Part shown: in pieces, positions 6,928 through 12,924 of the stretch
Layout: each line of letters begins with the position of its first letter
How positions within the stretch are numbered: position 1 is the stretch's first letter
From: an uncultured Alphaproteobacteria bacterium
GTDB lineage: Bacteria; Pseudomonadota; Alphaproteobacteria; Rickettsiales; UBA1997
Direction of reading: 5' to 3'
Assembly: GCA_949298005.1 (NCBI GenBank)
Contig: CASFUN010000073.1
Span: 1 to 12,924, forward strand
Length of the DNA: 12,924 nt
Translations under genes and position numbers: made by a program
The notes under the pieces: generated by a model
Databases searched by the model: none
What the model was told of the DNA's origin: nothing
What the model saw: the letters and a program-made list of their open reading frames with translations, nothing else

Positions 6928-7125
6928 TCTGTAAAAAAGTTATAAATGATTGTAAGATTAGTGCACCAAAATTAGTTTTTGATATTTAGTTATTTTTAGT
7001 ATTTCTACAAAATATGATTGTACATTTTACAAAGATGCAGATATAAAAAATATTATAATTTTCAATTCTTGTATTTCATAATAAATATATTAATACTATT
7101 ATGTGATAACTCAGTTATTCCATTT

Positions 7126-7848
7126 ATGAAGAGAAAGTTTTTTATTTTTTTTATATTATTTATAACCATTTCTTGTTCAAAAGATACTAAAACAACATAC
7201 AGAATAGTTGGTAAGGATGGTAAAGTCATGTATATTGACACAAGAGATCGTGATAGAACAAGAAAGAGTTTCAAAAGTACAAACGAAGAACAAATAAAAA
7301 ATAAACCAGAAATAGAAAAAATAAACAAAAATAAAATCATAAAACAGATTGAAGAAAAGAAAATTCCCTTAATAAGTAGTGCCTATACCTTAGATAGCGT
7401 GATAGATAAAGATGTCAAATATGATGTTGGTATAAATGATTCATTTAAGGATATAAGTAGCAATAAAAAACGTAAAACAATTACTGATTTTGACAATATA
7501 CAATCATCATATTTTAATGACATGAATATAAACAATAGCAGTAGAAATAAAAAACCTGTGTCTAAATCTACTGACAAAAAAAGTGATTTTAATATATTAA
7601 GTAATAATTCAAAAAAAACTAGTTACCACGTGCAATTAGGCTTATTTTCAGATAAAGAAAGAGCAATAAAATTAAAAGATAAATTTAGTAATATTTATGA
7701 TCTTGATTTAGTTGAAACAAAGAATAAAAAAGGTGAGACTTTATATAAAGTTTTAACAAAAGCTATAGAAAATAAGTCAGAAGCAAATAGTATATCTGAA
7801 AAAATAAAAAAAGCAGGCCATAACGATGTCTTTGTTTTTAAAAAGTAA
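7126..7848 (+). CDS. SPOR-domain lipoprotein
   Basis: A protein of 240 residues. The frame is open from 7018, but I choose the ATG at 7126 because it gives a textbook lipoprotein signal, MKRKFFIFFILFITISC, with Cys17 as the lipidated residue. Residues about 18-160 are charged and low in complexity, as for a periplasmic linker. Residues about 164-240 form a SPOR domain (SYHVQLGLFSDKERAIKLKD, then YKVLTKAIENKSEA and a final beta strand). SPOR domains bind glycan strands stripped of peptides at the division septum. The product should therefore be anchored to a membrane facing the periplasm and bind peptidoglycan. It is not RlpA, because the double-psi barrel is missing. The next gene overlaps its 3' end by 23 bases. 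There is no clear Shine-Dalgarno sequence. Confidence 0.82.
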   Translation: MKRKFFIFFILFITISCSKDTKTTYRIVGKDGKVMYIDTRDRDRTRKSFKSTNEEQIKNKPEIEKINKNKIIKQIEEKKIPLISSAYTLDSVIDKDVKYDVGINDSFKDISSNKKRKTITDFDNIQSSYFNDMNINNSSRNKKPVSKSTDKKSDFNILSNNSKKTSYHVQLGLFSDKERAIKLKDKFSNIYDLDLVETKNKKGETLYKVLTKAIENKSEANSISEKIKKAGHNDVFVFKK

Positions 7849-8542
7849 TATTATTATAATTTTTTTATTGTTATTTTCTTGTTCTACAAGTAAAAATCCT
7901 GTACAAAAAAATAATGATATTTTTCTCAGTAAATATTCGAAACAGATTAGTCGTGCTAAGCAAAAACATTTAAAGAAAGCAAAAGAGAGTGGTATAAGAT
8001 ATAATGAGAAAACAACAGAAGATTTATTAGATTCTAGTTATTACAAAAGTAGACATAGTAGAAAACAAATTTTAGATGATGTTTTAAGCAATGAATTAAG
8101 GACTAAAGAAGATAATAAAAATGAGCCAATATATTTAAAAGATGATTTAAGTATTTATTTTAGAAATAGAATACTTAAAGATGAATATGATGATTTGGGT
8201 TATGAATTATATGACAACGATGAAAAATTACGCTATCTAATAGAGAATAAAAGTGATTATTCTGAAGTAAGAACGGACTTTAATAGTATTGAGCCAAATA
8301 AAGAGAAGCTTTATGGTGAATTAAAACTGAGATATAATGATTTTTACTCTTCTGTCGGTGCTGATGTAATATTAAAAAATTATGATTATTTGTATGTTAT
8401 GGATACCGTTAAAAAAGAATTAGAATTAAAAAATAAATCTGATCAAGAAGAAAAAGAATCAGATGTTGATAAGAAAAAAAGTAATACAAAAAAAGTACTA
8501 GATTCTTTAAAGGATAAGTTTAAAGAACTTTTGAAGAAATAA
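7826..8542 (+). CDS. Predicted lipoprotein of unknown function
   Basis: A 238-residue protein starting inside the SPOR gene (23-base overlap), with an AGG about 8 bases upstream. It has a lipoprotein signal, MSLFLKSNIIIIFLLLFSC, with Cys19 as the likely lipid anchor. The mature part is highly charged. Residues about 60-190 contain mixed helical and tyrosine-rich stretches (YFRNRILKDEYDDLGYELYD, YGELKLRYNDFYSSVGADV). The last 40 residues are a Lys/Glu-rich, probably coiled-coil or unstructured tail. I do not recognise a domain. The overlap with the SPOR gene suggests co-translation and a joint envelope role. Its 3' end overlaps the convergent hydrolase gene by 23 bases. Confidence 0.75.
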   Translation: MSLFLKSNIIIIFLLLFSCSTSKNPVQKNNDIFLSKYSKQISRAKQKHLKKAKESGIRYNEKTTEDLLDSSYYKSRHSRKQILDDVLSNELRTKEDNKNEPIYLKDDLSIYFRNRILKDEYDDLGYELYDNDEKLRYLIENKSDYSEVRTDFNSIEPNKEKLYGELKLRYNDFYSSVGADVILKNYDYLYVMDTVKKELELKNKSDQEEKESDVDKKKSNTKKVLDSLKDKFKELLKK

Positions 8543-9179
8543 TATCTTTAATGTAACTTATCGCTGTGTCTAGTCCATTAATGTCTATACAATGATCTGT
8601 TCCGAAACACGTGTATGTTTTAACATTAAATTCAAATGATTCTAACAAATTTTTACTATATGTCATTAAACTATATGGGATTACTGAGTCATTTGTACCA
8701 TGTATCAATAAAATATTTTGCTTAGTTTTTAATTCTGATTTTAAAGTTTCTTTGGTATCCGGTTGGAAACCGGAGAAAGATATGATGCCACCAATTTTCT
8801 TATCAAATCTTAAAACACTTGCTAAAGCTACCATAGCGCCTTGTGAAAAACCAACTAAAAATATATTTTTATATTCTATATTTAATCTGCTACTTTGTTT
8901 ATTGATGAAATCTTTAACATATTTTATACCATCTTTAATGAGTTTATAAATTGTTTCTAGAGTAAAATTAAGTGTTTCTATTGGAAACCATTGGTAACCA
9001 AGGCCATTACTACAAATTTCTGGCGCATCAACTGATAAAAAGCATATATCATTAGAAATGATATTAAAATTATCACTAAGAGATATTAAATCACTTTTGT
9101 TACAGCCATAACCATGTAAAAATATTATAAGATATTTGTTTTCACCGCTTTTTGCTGGTTTTTCTATAAAATTTAACAT
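8520..9179 (-). CDS. Alpha/beta hydrolase, phospholipase/carboxylesterase family
   Basis: A 219-residue protein of the carboxylesterase/acyl-protein thioesterase-like family (family about 200-230 residues). Visible motifs are the oxyanion-hole stretch FLHGYGCNKSDL (about 20-31), the nucleophile elbow GFSQGA with Ser112, Asp164 in HGTNDSVIP and His196 in GTDHCID; the catalytic triad is therefore complete. WFPI at about 64-67 is also typical. No signal peptide is seen, so it should act in the cytosol on short acyl or phospholipid-derived esters; the natural substrate is unknown. It starts 3 bases after the ddl stop and is probably in the same operon. Its 3' end overlaps the convergent lipoprotein gene by 23 bases. 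Confidence 0.9.
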   Translation of the reverse strand: MLNFIEKPAKSGENKYLIIFLHGYGCNKSDLISLSDNFNIISNDICFLSVDAPEICSNGLGYQWFPIETLNFTLETIYKLIKDGIKYVKDFINKQSSRLNIEYKNIFLVGFSQGAMVALASVLRFDKKIGGIISFSGFQPDTKETLKSELKTKQNILLIHGTNDSVIPYSLMTYSKNLLESFEFNVKTYTCFGTDHCIDINGLDTAISYIKDIISSKVL

Positions 9180-9182
9180 AAA

Positions 9183-11699
9183 TTAACTTTTTGTTTTTAT
9201 TATATTTTCTAAAAATTCCTTAGGGTTCATAGATTTTTTTTCTTCTAAAGCTTGGTGAAATATTACTGTTGATGGTGTTAAAGCTGGTAATGTATTTGCT
9301 TCTATCAAAATTATTTTGTTTTTTTCTTGATTAGCAAATATATCTAATCTTGCATAATTTTTTATTTTTAAAGCTTTAGCTGCTTTTTCTATATTGTTTT
9401 TTATAGTGGAAACAAACTCTTTAGTAATTATATTTTCAGGTGGAGGAGTAATATTTATCCCGGTACCACCTTGAAATTTTTCTTCTATTGTTAGTATTTT
9501 ATTATTAGCAATAGTTATACTTGGATTGAGCGAATGGTATATTTTGTTATTTTCCATAACCCCAACAGTTAATTCTAACCAACCACTAGTTTTTTGGTAT
9601 ATTATCTCATTATTTTCTGCTTTTATTTCGTCAGTATCTATGAAAGATTCAAGTAAAAAATCTTGATTAATATTACTTGGAATTTCTATTATGTTAGCCT
9701 GATTTTTAAGTGTATTGGCGGGTATATATGGTGCATTATCTTCTAAAATGTCTATATATGATTTGAAATCATTAACATCATATATTCTAGCAACTCCAGC
9801 TGAACTGCCATCGTTGCATGGCTTTATTATAAATGTTGCAGAGTTTAAATCTTTTGTAATTTTATCCCAAAAATCCTTAAAATCATTCATTGAATAATTT
9901 TTAAAATTTTTAATGTTAAATTTAATTTTTGGTGCTGTTATTAAAATGCTATCTTTTAACTTAGATATTACTTCTCCAGTTTTATATTTATTCATACATA
10001 AACTTGAAGTGTTATCGTCAGAGCCATTAAAAATAATATGATTTTCAGCTAGTTTCTTTTGTATAGAGCCATCTTCGCCTTTACCTCCATGTAAGGCTAG
10101 AAATACAAAAGCTTTTTTCGATCTTGAAATTTTTATGAATTCATCAAGAGTATATTTTATTGGTAATTCGATTTTATATTCATCAAATCCTAATTCTTTT
10201 CTAATTTTATTAACTAAGGATTGTAATATGTTAATATTCTTTTCAGAATTTTCACAGTTGTCGTATATCTCTTCTACTGTATGATTTAATGTATATGAAT
10301 AAGGTAGACGCCAAATACCGCTATTATTATCCATAAGATATGGTATTGGTTCGTATATTTCAGATTTCAATAATTTTAACAAAACGTTTGTTCCACTCAT
10401 TAGGGATACCTGTCTTTCTGCATTATCACCACCAAAAATAACATTAACTTTTTTAGATTTGTTATAAATTTCTTTGTCTTTTGGATATTCTATGTTATTT
10501 TTGAAACAAGCAGACTTTAATACGTGTGTTATAAAATCTGTATGTGTCATACCAATTTTTGACGATTGTTGGAATACAAAACTGTTTTGTTCCATACCTG
10601 GAGCAATGTTTATATCAGAGAACCATATACGTCCATCATTTAGAAGCCAACCATCAATTCTTATTATATCTTCAAAATTCATTATTCTAAATATTTCTTC
10701 CGCATAGTATCTGATTTTATCAATTTCTTCATCTTTAAATCTTGCGGGAGTATGGCATCTTGTTTGTGCAGTTGGCAAATATTTTTTTCTATAGTCAAAT
10801 ATTTGATAATTTTCATACTTCATCTCAATTTCTGTTGGAATTAAAGCCACTGGGCTACCATTTTGTAAGTTTTGTATGATTATTATGGTAAATTCTCTTC
10901 CTAAGCAAAATGGTTCAACAATAACTGGAGTCATGTTTTGTTTGAATAGTAAATCTACTTTTTCAATAGCTTCTTGATATGAATAAACGCAATGTACACC
11001 TATAGAAGAACCTCCATTTGCTGGCTTAACAACAGCTTTTTTGAGTTTATTTAAGTCGAAGAATCTCTCTATTATTTTATGGTTTTCTTTTTTATTTTCA
11101 GTAAATGAAATTGATGGAAACATAAAAAATCCATTTTTAGATAATTTTTCAGTAGCTTTAACTTTATCAAAACTATCTCTACAAGATTTACTACTATTGC
11201 CGACAAATAGTATATTATTATTCTCTAATATTTCTTGTAAAGTTCCATCCTCTCCATAACTTCCGTGTATTAGAGGAAAAACAATGTTTACTGATTTTAG
11301 TCTTGATATAAATTCATTATTTGATAAAAATTTCCCTTCCGTTTTAATTTTAAAATCAAAATCTGATGGTGTATTCGAATACAGTTGTTTTCTGTCTATT
11401 TCATATGGATTTTTGTCTTGGTCTATGTAAAATACTCTAATTTTTATATTTTTGCTTTCTATGTGATCAGCAACAGACCGAGCAGAGTTAAGCGATATTC
11501 CTCTTTCCATTGAAGGTCCACCACATATTATCCCTACGGTAAAAGTTGTTTTATTTTTTTTTGTATTTTCTGTTTTTGTGTTGTTTATTTTGTCTTCGAT
11601 TGCGCTTGTTATAAGTTCTTTTATGGTTAAATTGTTTTTTGTAGAATAATTTTTTATATTTTTTTGTAATTGTTCAGTTATCTCTATGTTTAATCTCAT
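9183..11699 (-). CDS. RHH domain fused to two tandem D-alanine--D-alanine ligase-like units
   Basis: An 838-residue protein; ordinary Ddl is about 300-370. Residues 1-40 resemble a ribbon-helix-helix DNA-binding domain (MRLNIEITEQLQKNIKNYS, then NNLTIKELITSAIEDKI). Unit A, about 53-400, has GGPSMERGISL, His145 in LIHGSYGEDG, Lys225 in VKPANGGSSIGV, GREFTI, FDYRKKY, and Arg347-Ile-Asp349 with DIN (362-364) then PGM. Unit B, about 417-836, has FGGDNAERQVSL, LHGGKGEDG, Lys626 then DGSSAGV, ELTVGV, RLD at 784-786 and EANTLPALTPST. Unit A has Asp at the Mg-ligand position where Ddl usually has Glu; unit B keeps Glu800 and Asn802. Both units therefore look capable of ATP-grasp chemistry. The expected role is D-Ala-D-Ala for peptidoglycan, in the cytosol; one unit may have another specificity or a regulatory role. 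No Shine-Dalgarno is visible. The hydrolase gene follows 3 bases downstream. Confidence 0.88.
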   Translation of the reverse strand: MRLNIEITEQLQKNIKNYSTKNNLTIKELITSAIEDKINNTKTENTKKNKTTFTVGIICGGPSMERGISLNSARSVADHIESKNIKIRVFYIDQDKNPYEIDRKQLYSNTPSDFDFKIKTEGKFLSNNEFISRLKSVNIVFPLIHGSYGEDGTLQEILENNNILFVGNSSKSCRDSFDKVKATEKLSKNGFFMFPSISFTENKKENHKIIERFFDLNKLKKAVVKPANGGSSIGVHCVYSYQEAIEKVDLLFKQNMTPVIVEPFCLGREFTIIIIQNLQNGSPVALIPTEIEMKYENYQIFDYRKKYLPTAQTRCHTPARFKDEEIDKIRYYAEEIFRIMNFEDIIRIDGWLLNDGRIWFSDINIAPGMEQNSFVFQQSSKIGMTHTDFITHVLKSACFKNNIEYPKDKEIYNKSKKVNVIFGGDNAERQVSLMSGTNVLLKLLKSEIYEPIPYLMDNNSGIWRLPYSYTLNHTVEEIYDNCENSEKNINILQSLVNKIRKELGFDEYKIELPIKYTLDEFIKISRSKKAFVFLALHGGKGEDGSIQKKLAENHIIFNGSDDNTSSLCMNKYKTGEVISKLKDSILITAPKIKFNIKNFKNYSMNDFKDFWDKITKDLNSATFIIKPCNDGSSAGVARIYDVNDFKSYIDILEDNAPYIPANTLKNQANIIEIPSNINQDFLLESFIDTDEIKAENNEIIYQKTSGWLELTVGVMENNKIYHSLNPSITIANNKILTIEEKFQGGTGINITPPPENIITKEFVSTIKNNIEKAAKALKIKNYARLDIFANQEKNKIILIEANTLPALTPSTVIFHQALEEKKSMNPKEFLENIIKTKS

Positions 11700-11702
11700 A
11701 TA

Positions 11703-11744
11703 ATGATAAAATGATAATAAATTAATTATGAAATTATGATAATT
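11703..11744. promoter_or_regulatory. Candidate operator array upstream of the RHH-Ddl gene
   Basis: Three copies of ATGATAA on the plus strand start at 11703, 11711 and 11736. The last lies in a perfect inverted repeat AATTAT-G-ATAATT (11732-11744), which fills most of the space between the predicted -35 and -10. RHH proteins such as CopG, Arc and PutA bind short tandem repeats and often repress their own promoter, so self-regulation is plausible. The 19 bases from 11732 also match the E. coli Fur box at 15 positions. Confidence 0.4.
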
Positions 11745-11752
11745 ATTGTCAA
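11725..11752 (-). promoter_or_regulatory. Candidate sigma70 promoter for the RHH-Ddl gene
   Basis: On the minus strand a perfect TTGACA (11752-11747), a 16-base spacer, and CATAAT (11730-11725, one base off consensus). Transcription would begin near 11718, leaving a leader of under 20 bases with no Shine-Dalgarno. This is the best -35 in the window. Confidence 0.6.
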
Positions 11753-11781
11753 CATATATTTATTACTTAGTTATTTTTATC

Positions 11782-11797
11782 TTAATTTTAAAATTAA
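11782..11797. repeat. Perfect 16-base AT-only palindrome
   Basis: TTAATTTTAAAATTAA lies in the divergent region between the ddl-like gene and tRNA-Leu. AT-only palindromes arise often by chance in such DNA, so no function is claimed. Confidence 0.3.
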
Positions 11798-11868
11798 AAA
11801 TAAATAAATTAGTTTTCTTGAAGATTGTTTTTTATTTATTGTTTTTTAATATATAGCTATTATTTATA

Positions 11869-11954
11869 GCCCATGTGATGGAATGGTAGACATAACAGAC
11901 TTAAAATCTGTGGGATTTCGATCCTTGCCGGTTCAAGTCCGGCCATGGGTACCA
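11869..11954 (+). tRNA. tRNA-Leu (anticodon UAA), CCA encoded
   Basis: An 86-base class II tRNA reading UUA codons. The acceptor stem GCCCATG pairs with CATGGGT (the first pair is G-U), followed by discriminator A at 11951 and an encoded CCA. The anticodon stem is ACAGA/TCTGT around loop CTTAAAA, giving anticodon TAA. The long variable arm is GGAT-TTCG-ATCC, and the T arm is GCCGG/CCGGC around TTCAAGT. A73 and the long variable arm are leucine identity features. The VirB6-like gene starts 27 bases downstream on the same strand and may be co-transcribed. Confidence 0.97.
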
Positions 11955-11970
11955 GTATTTCAAAATTAAT

Positions 11971-11975
11971 AAAGG
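11971..11975 (+). promoter_or_regulatory. Shine-Dalgarno AAAGG that sets the GTG start of the VirB6-like gene
   Basis: AAAGG lies 6 bases upstream of the GTG at 11982. A TTG in the same frame at 11976 is too close to be used, which favours the GTG. Confidence 0.6.
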
Positions 11976-11981
11976 TTGATT

Positions 11982-12924
11982 GTGAATTGGTTAAGAAAAA
12001 CAGGTCATACATTAAAAGTTTTAGCGATTCAAGCTGGAAAATCAATTGCTAATATTAGTAAAAAGATTATAATTGCTGCTGTAGTTGTCTTAGTTATTTA
12101 TATAATAGTTATTATAGCTATGAATACTTCTTATTGTAATTTATTAAAAGGAACCTGTATAGAGACTGATGAATTTGGAAGTAAAAAAAATATTATTCGT
12201 GCTAAACCATTGGATAAAGATTCTGGTTATTCATTGAAAAATGATTATAAACATAATGAATTTACACAAAAAGTTGTTCCAACAGACCTTGGTTTGTCTC
12301 TCAATGGTGATCCAATAACTATAAATTTAACAGGTGAGTGGACGCCGTGGTTTGGTGATCTAAGTGAAGAAGATTTTAAAAATTATAGTACTAATAGTAA
12401 TTTTATATGTGCTGTAGAAAAATATAAGATATCTAATGTTGGTGGACAAACTTTAAAATTTAGCAACAGAGAGGAAGAGAATGAGTTTTACTATATAAAA
12501 AATTATTATTCTGATATAAAAACACCAAGAATTGATAAAGAAAATAATAAAATAATTATAGAGGGCGTAGAGGAACCTCCTGAAAGACAAAAAGAATGTT
12601 GGCTTACTGGTGGTGTTGGATTATATTTGGCTTCGTTTGGCTTAAATGGTAGAACTGAGCCAAGTGCCTATCATCATTTAAAGGCTGATAAGTTGATCTG
12701 TAATAAGGCGCATTGGTTTAACGGAAAAGCATTGAATGGTAATAATTTAAATAAAAATTATATTATAACAAAATATAATGATGATAAAAAAAATTATAAG
12801 ATTTCAGACTTTTTGATAAATTATTTTTCTGTAAGTTATTATTCTGATCCTGAAGGATATATAGAAAATTACAACGATAAAAATTGGAAATCTAGTGAGT
12901 TGGAATATGATAAGGGTATATTAG
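11982..12924 (+). CDS. VirB6/TrbL-like type IV secretion protein (RvhB6 type), N-terminal part
   Basis: Starts with GTG and stays open for 314 codons to the window edge, so the 3' end is missing. Residues about 1-27 are basic, 29-47 form one membrane segment (IIIAAVVVLVIYIIVIIA), and a long non-membrane region follows with cysteines at 52, 59, 143, 206 and 240. The stretch ECWLTGGVGLYLASFGLNG (205-223), followed by AYHHLKADKLIC, resembles the extended N-terminal region of Rickettsiales RvhB6 proteins. These are inner-membrane channel components often 600-1,500 residues long and encoded in tandem copies. The core VirB6 membrane helices would lie beyond the window. Assignment rests on memory of this family's motifs, so it is fairly but not fully secure. 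More rvhB6 copies are expected to the right. Confidence 0.65.
   Translation, partial: MNWLRKTGHTLKVLAIQAGKSIANISKKIIIAAVVVLVIYIIVIIAMNTSYCNLLKGTCIETDEFGSKKNIIRAKPLDKDSGYSLKNDYKHNEFTQKVVPTDLGLSLNGDPITINLTGEWTPWFGDLSEEDFKNYSTNSNFICAVEKYKISNVGGQTLKFSNREEENEFYYIKNYYSDIKTPRIDKENNKIIIEGVEEPPERQKECWLTGGVGLYLASFGLNGRTEPSAYHHLKADKLICNKAHWFNGKALNGNNLNKNYIITKYNDDKKNYKISDFLINYFSVSYYSDPEGYIENYNDKNWKSSELEYDKGIL

Larger units (their letters stand above)
6671..7125. other. Non-coding region of 455 bases between divergent gene sets
   Basis: This holds the upstream regions of the minus-strand HTH module and the plus-strand lipoprotein genes. I find no convincing coding frame on either strand. It carries several inverted repeats (listed separately) and a TATAAT at 7054-7059 on the plus strand that has no well-spaced -35. 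The plus-strand frame is open from 7018, but its first 36 codons look like AT-rich non-coding DNA. Confidence 0.6.

Noticed and set aside
7018..7125. N-terminal extension of the SPOR lipoprotein from 7018
   Set aside because: The extension would bury the lipoprotein signal peptide that starts at 7126, and its composition looks like non-coding AT-rich DNA.
11860..12045. Minus-strand frame of 61 codons reading MAGLEPARIEIPQ
   Set aside because: It is the antisense of tRNA-Leu. MAGLEPAR-type peptides are a known false translation across class II tRNA genes.

Overview
The window is very AT-rich (estimated by eye at a little over a quarter G+C) and looks like part of the chromosome of a reduced-genome, Rickettsiales-like alphaproteobacterium. 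The main clue is the partial gene at the right edge, which resembles the large VirB6-like (RvhB6) subunits of the Rickettsiales type IV secretion system. An autotransporter-barrel relic, overlapping genes and several decaying genes fit the same picture. Intact eno, glmS and ddl argue against the genus Rickettsia itself, which has lost glycolysis and amino-sugar synthesis. The placement is an inference from gene content, not from a search.

Left block (1-4216, all minus strand): enolase, then a LysR-type regulator, then glmS, which runs off the left edge. eno and glmS each have a plausible sigma70-type promoter, so the three need not form one operon.

Accessory block (4272-6670, minus strand): this is the most disturbed part. 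From upstream to downstream it holds a gene of unknown function broken by a stop and a frameshift (6249-6670), a small winged-helix-like protein (5927-6259), and a second, longer protein with the same N-terminal domain (5242-5937). The last one has a same-frame coding-like tail beyond its TAA. These genes overlap by exactly 11 bases at each join and have purine-rich ribosome binding sites inside the preceding gene. The module resembles a phage or plasmid replication-initiator cassette in decay. It abuts the C-terminal beta-barrel of an autotransporter that has lost its passenger and carries at least two frameshifts.

Middle block (7126-8542, plus strand): two overlapping lipoprotein genes. The first ends in a peptidoglycan-binding SPOR domain; the second is unrecognised. 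A 455-base non-coding region with several inverted repeats separates them from the accessory block.

Right block: a minus-strand pair (ddl-like gene, then an alpha/beta hydrolase 3 bases downstream) converges on the lipoproteins. The ddl-like protein is unusual: an N-terminal ribbon-helix-helix segment followed by two complete tandem D-Ala-D-Ala-ligase-like units. A palindrome lies inside its predicted promoter, which suggests autoregulation. Divergently, tRNA-Leu(UAA) is followed after 27 bases by the VirB6-like gene.

Taken together, glmS (amino-sugar precursor), the Ddl fusion (D-Ala-D-Ala) and the SPOR lipoprotein (binding of glycan at division sites) suggest a cell that still makes peptidoglycan. 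The clearest new points are the RHH-Ddl-Ddl fusion with its promoter palindrome, and the coupled, decaying HTH module, part of which is only visible by reading through stops and frameshifts.
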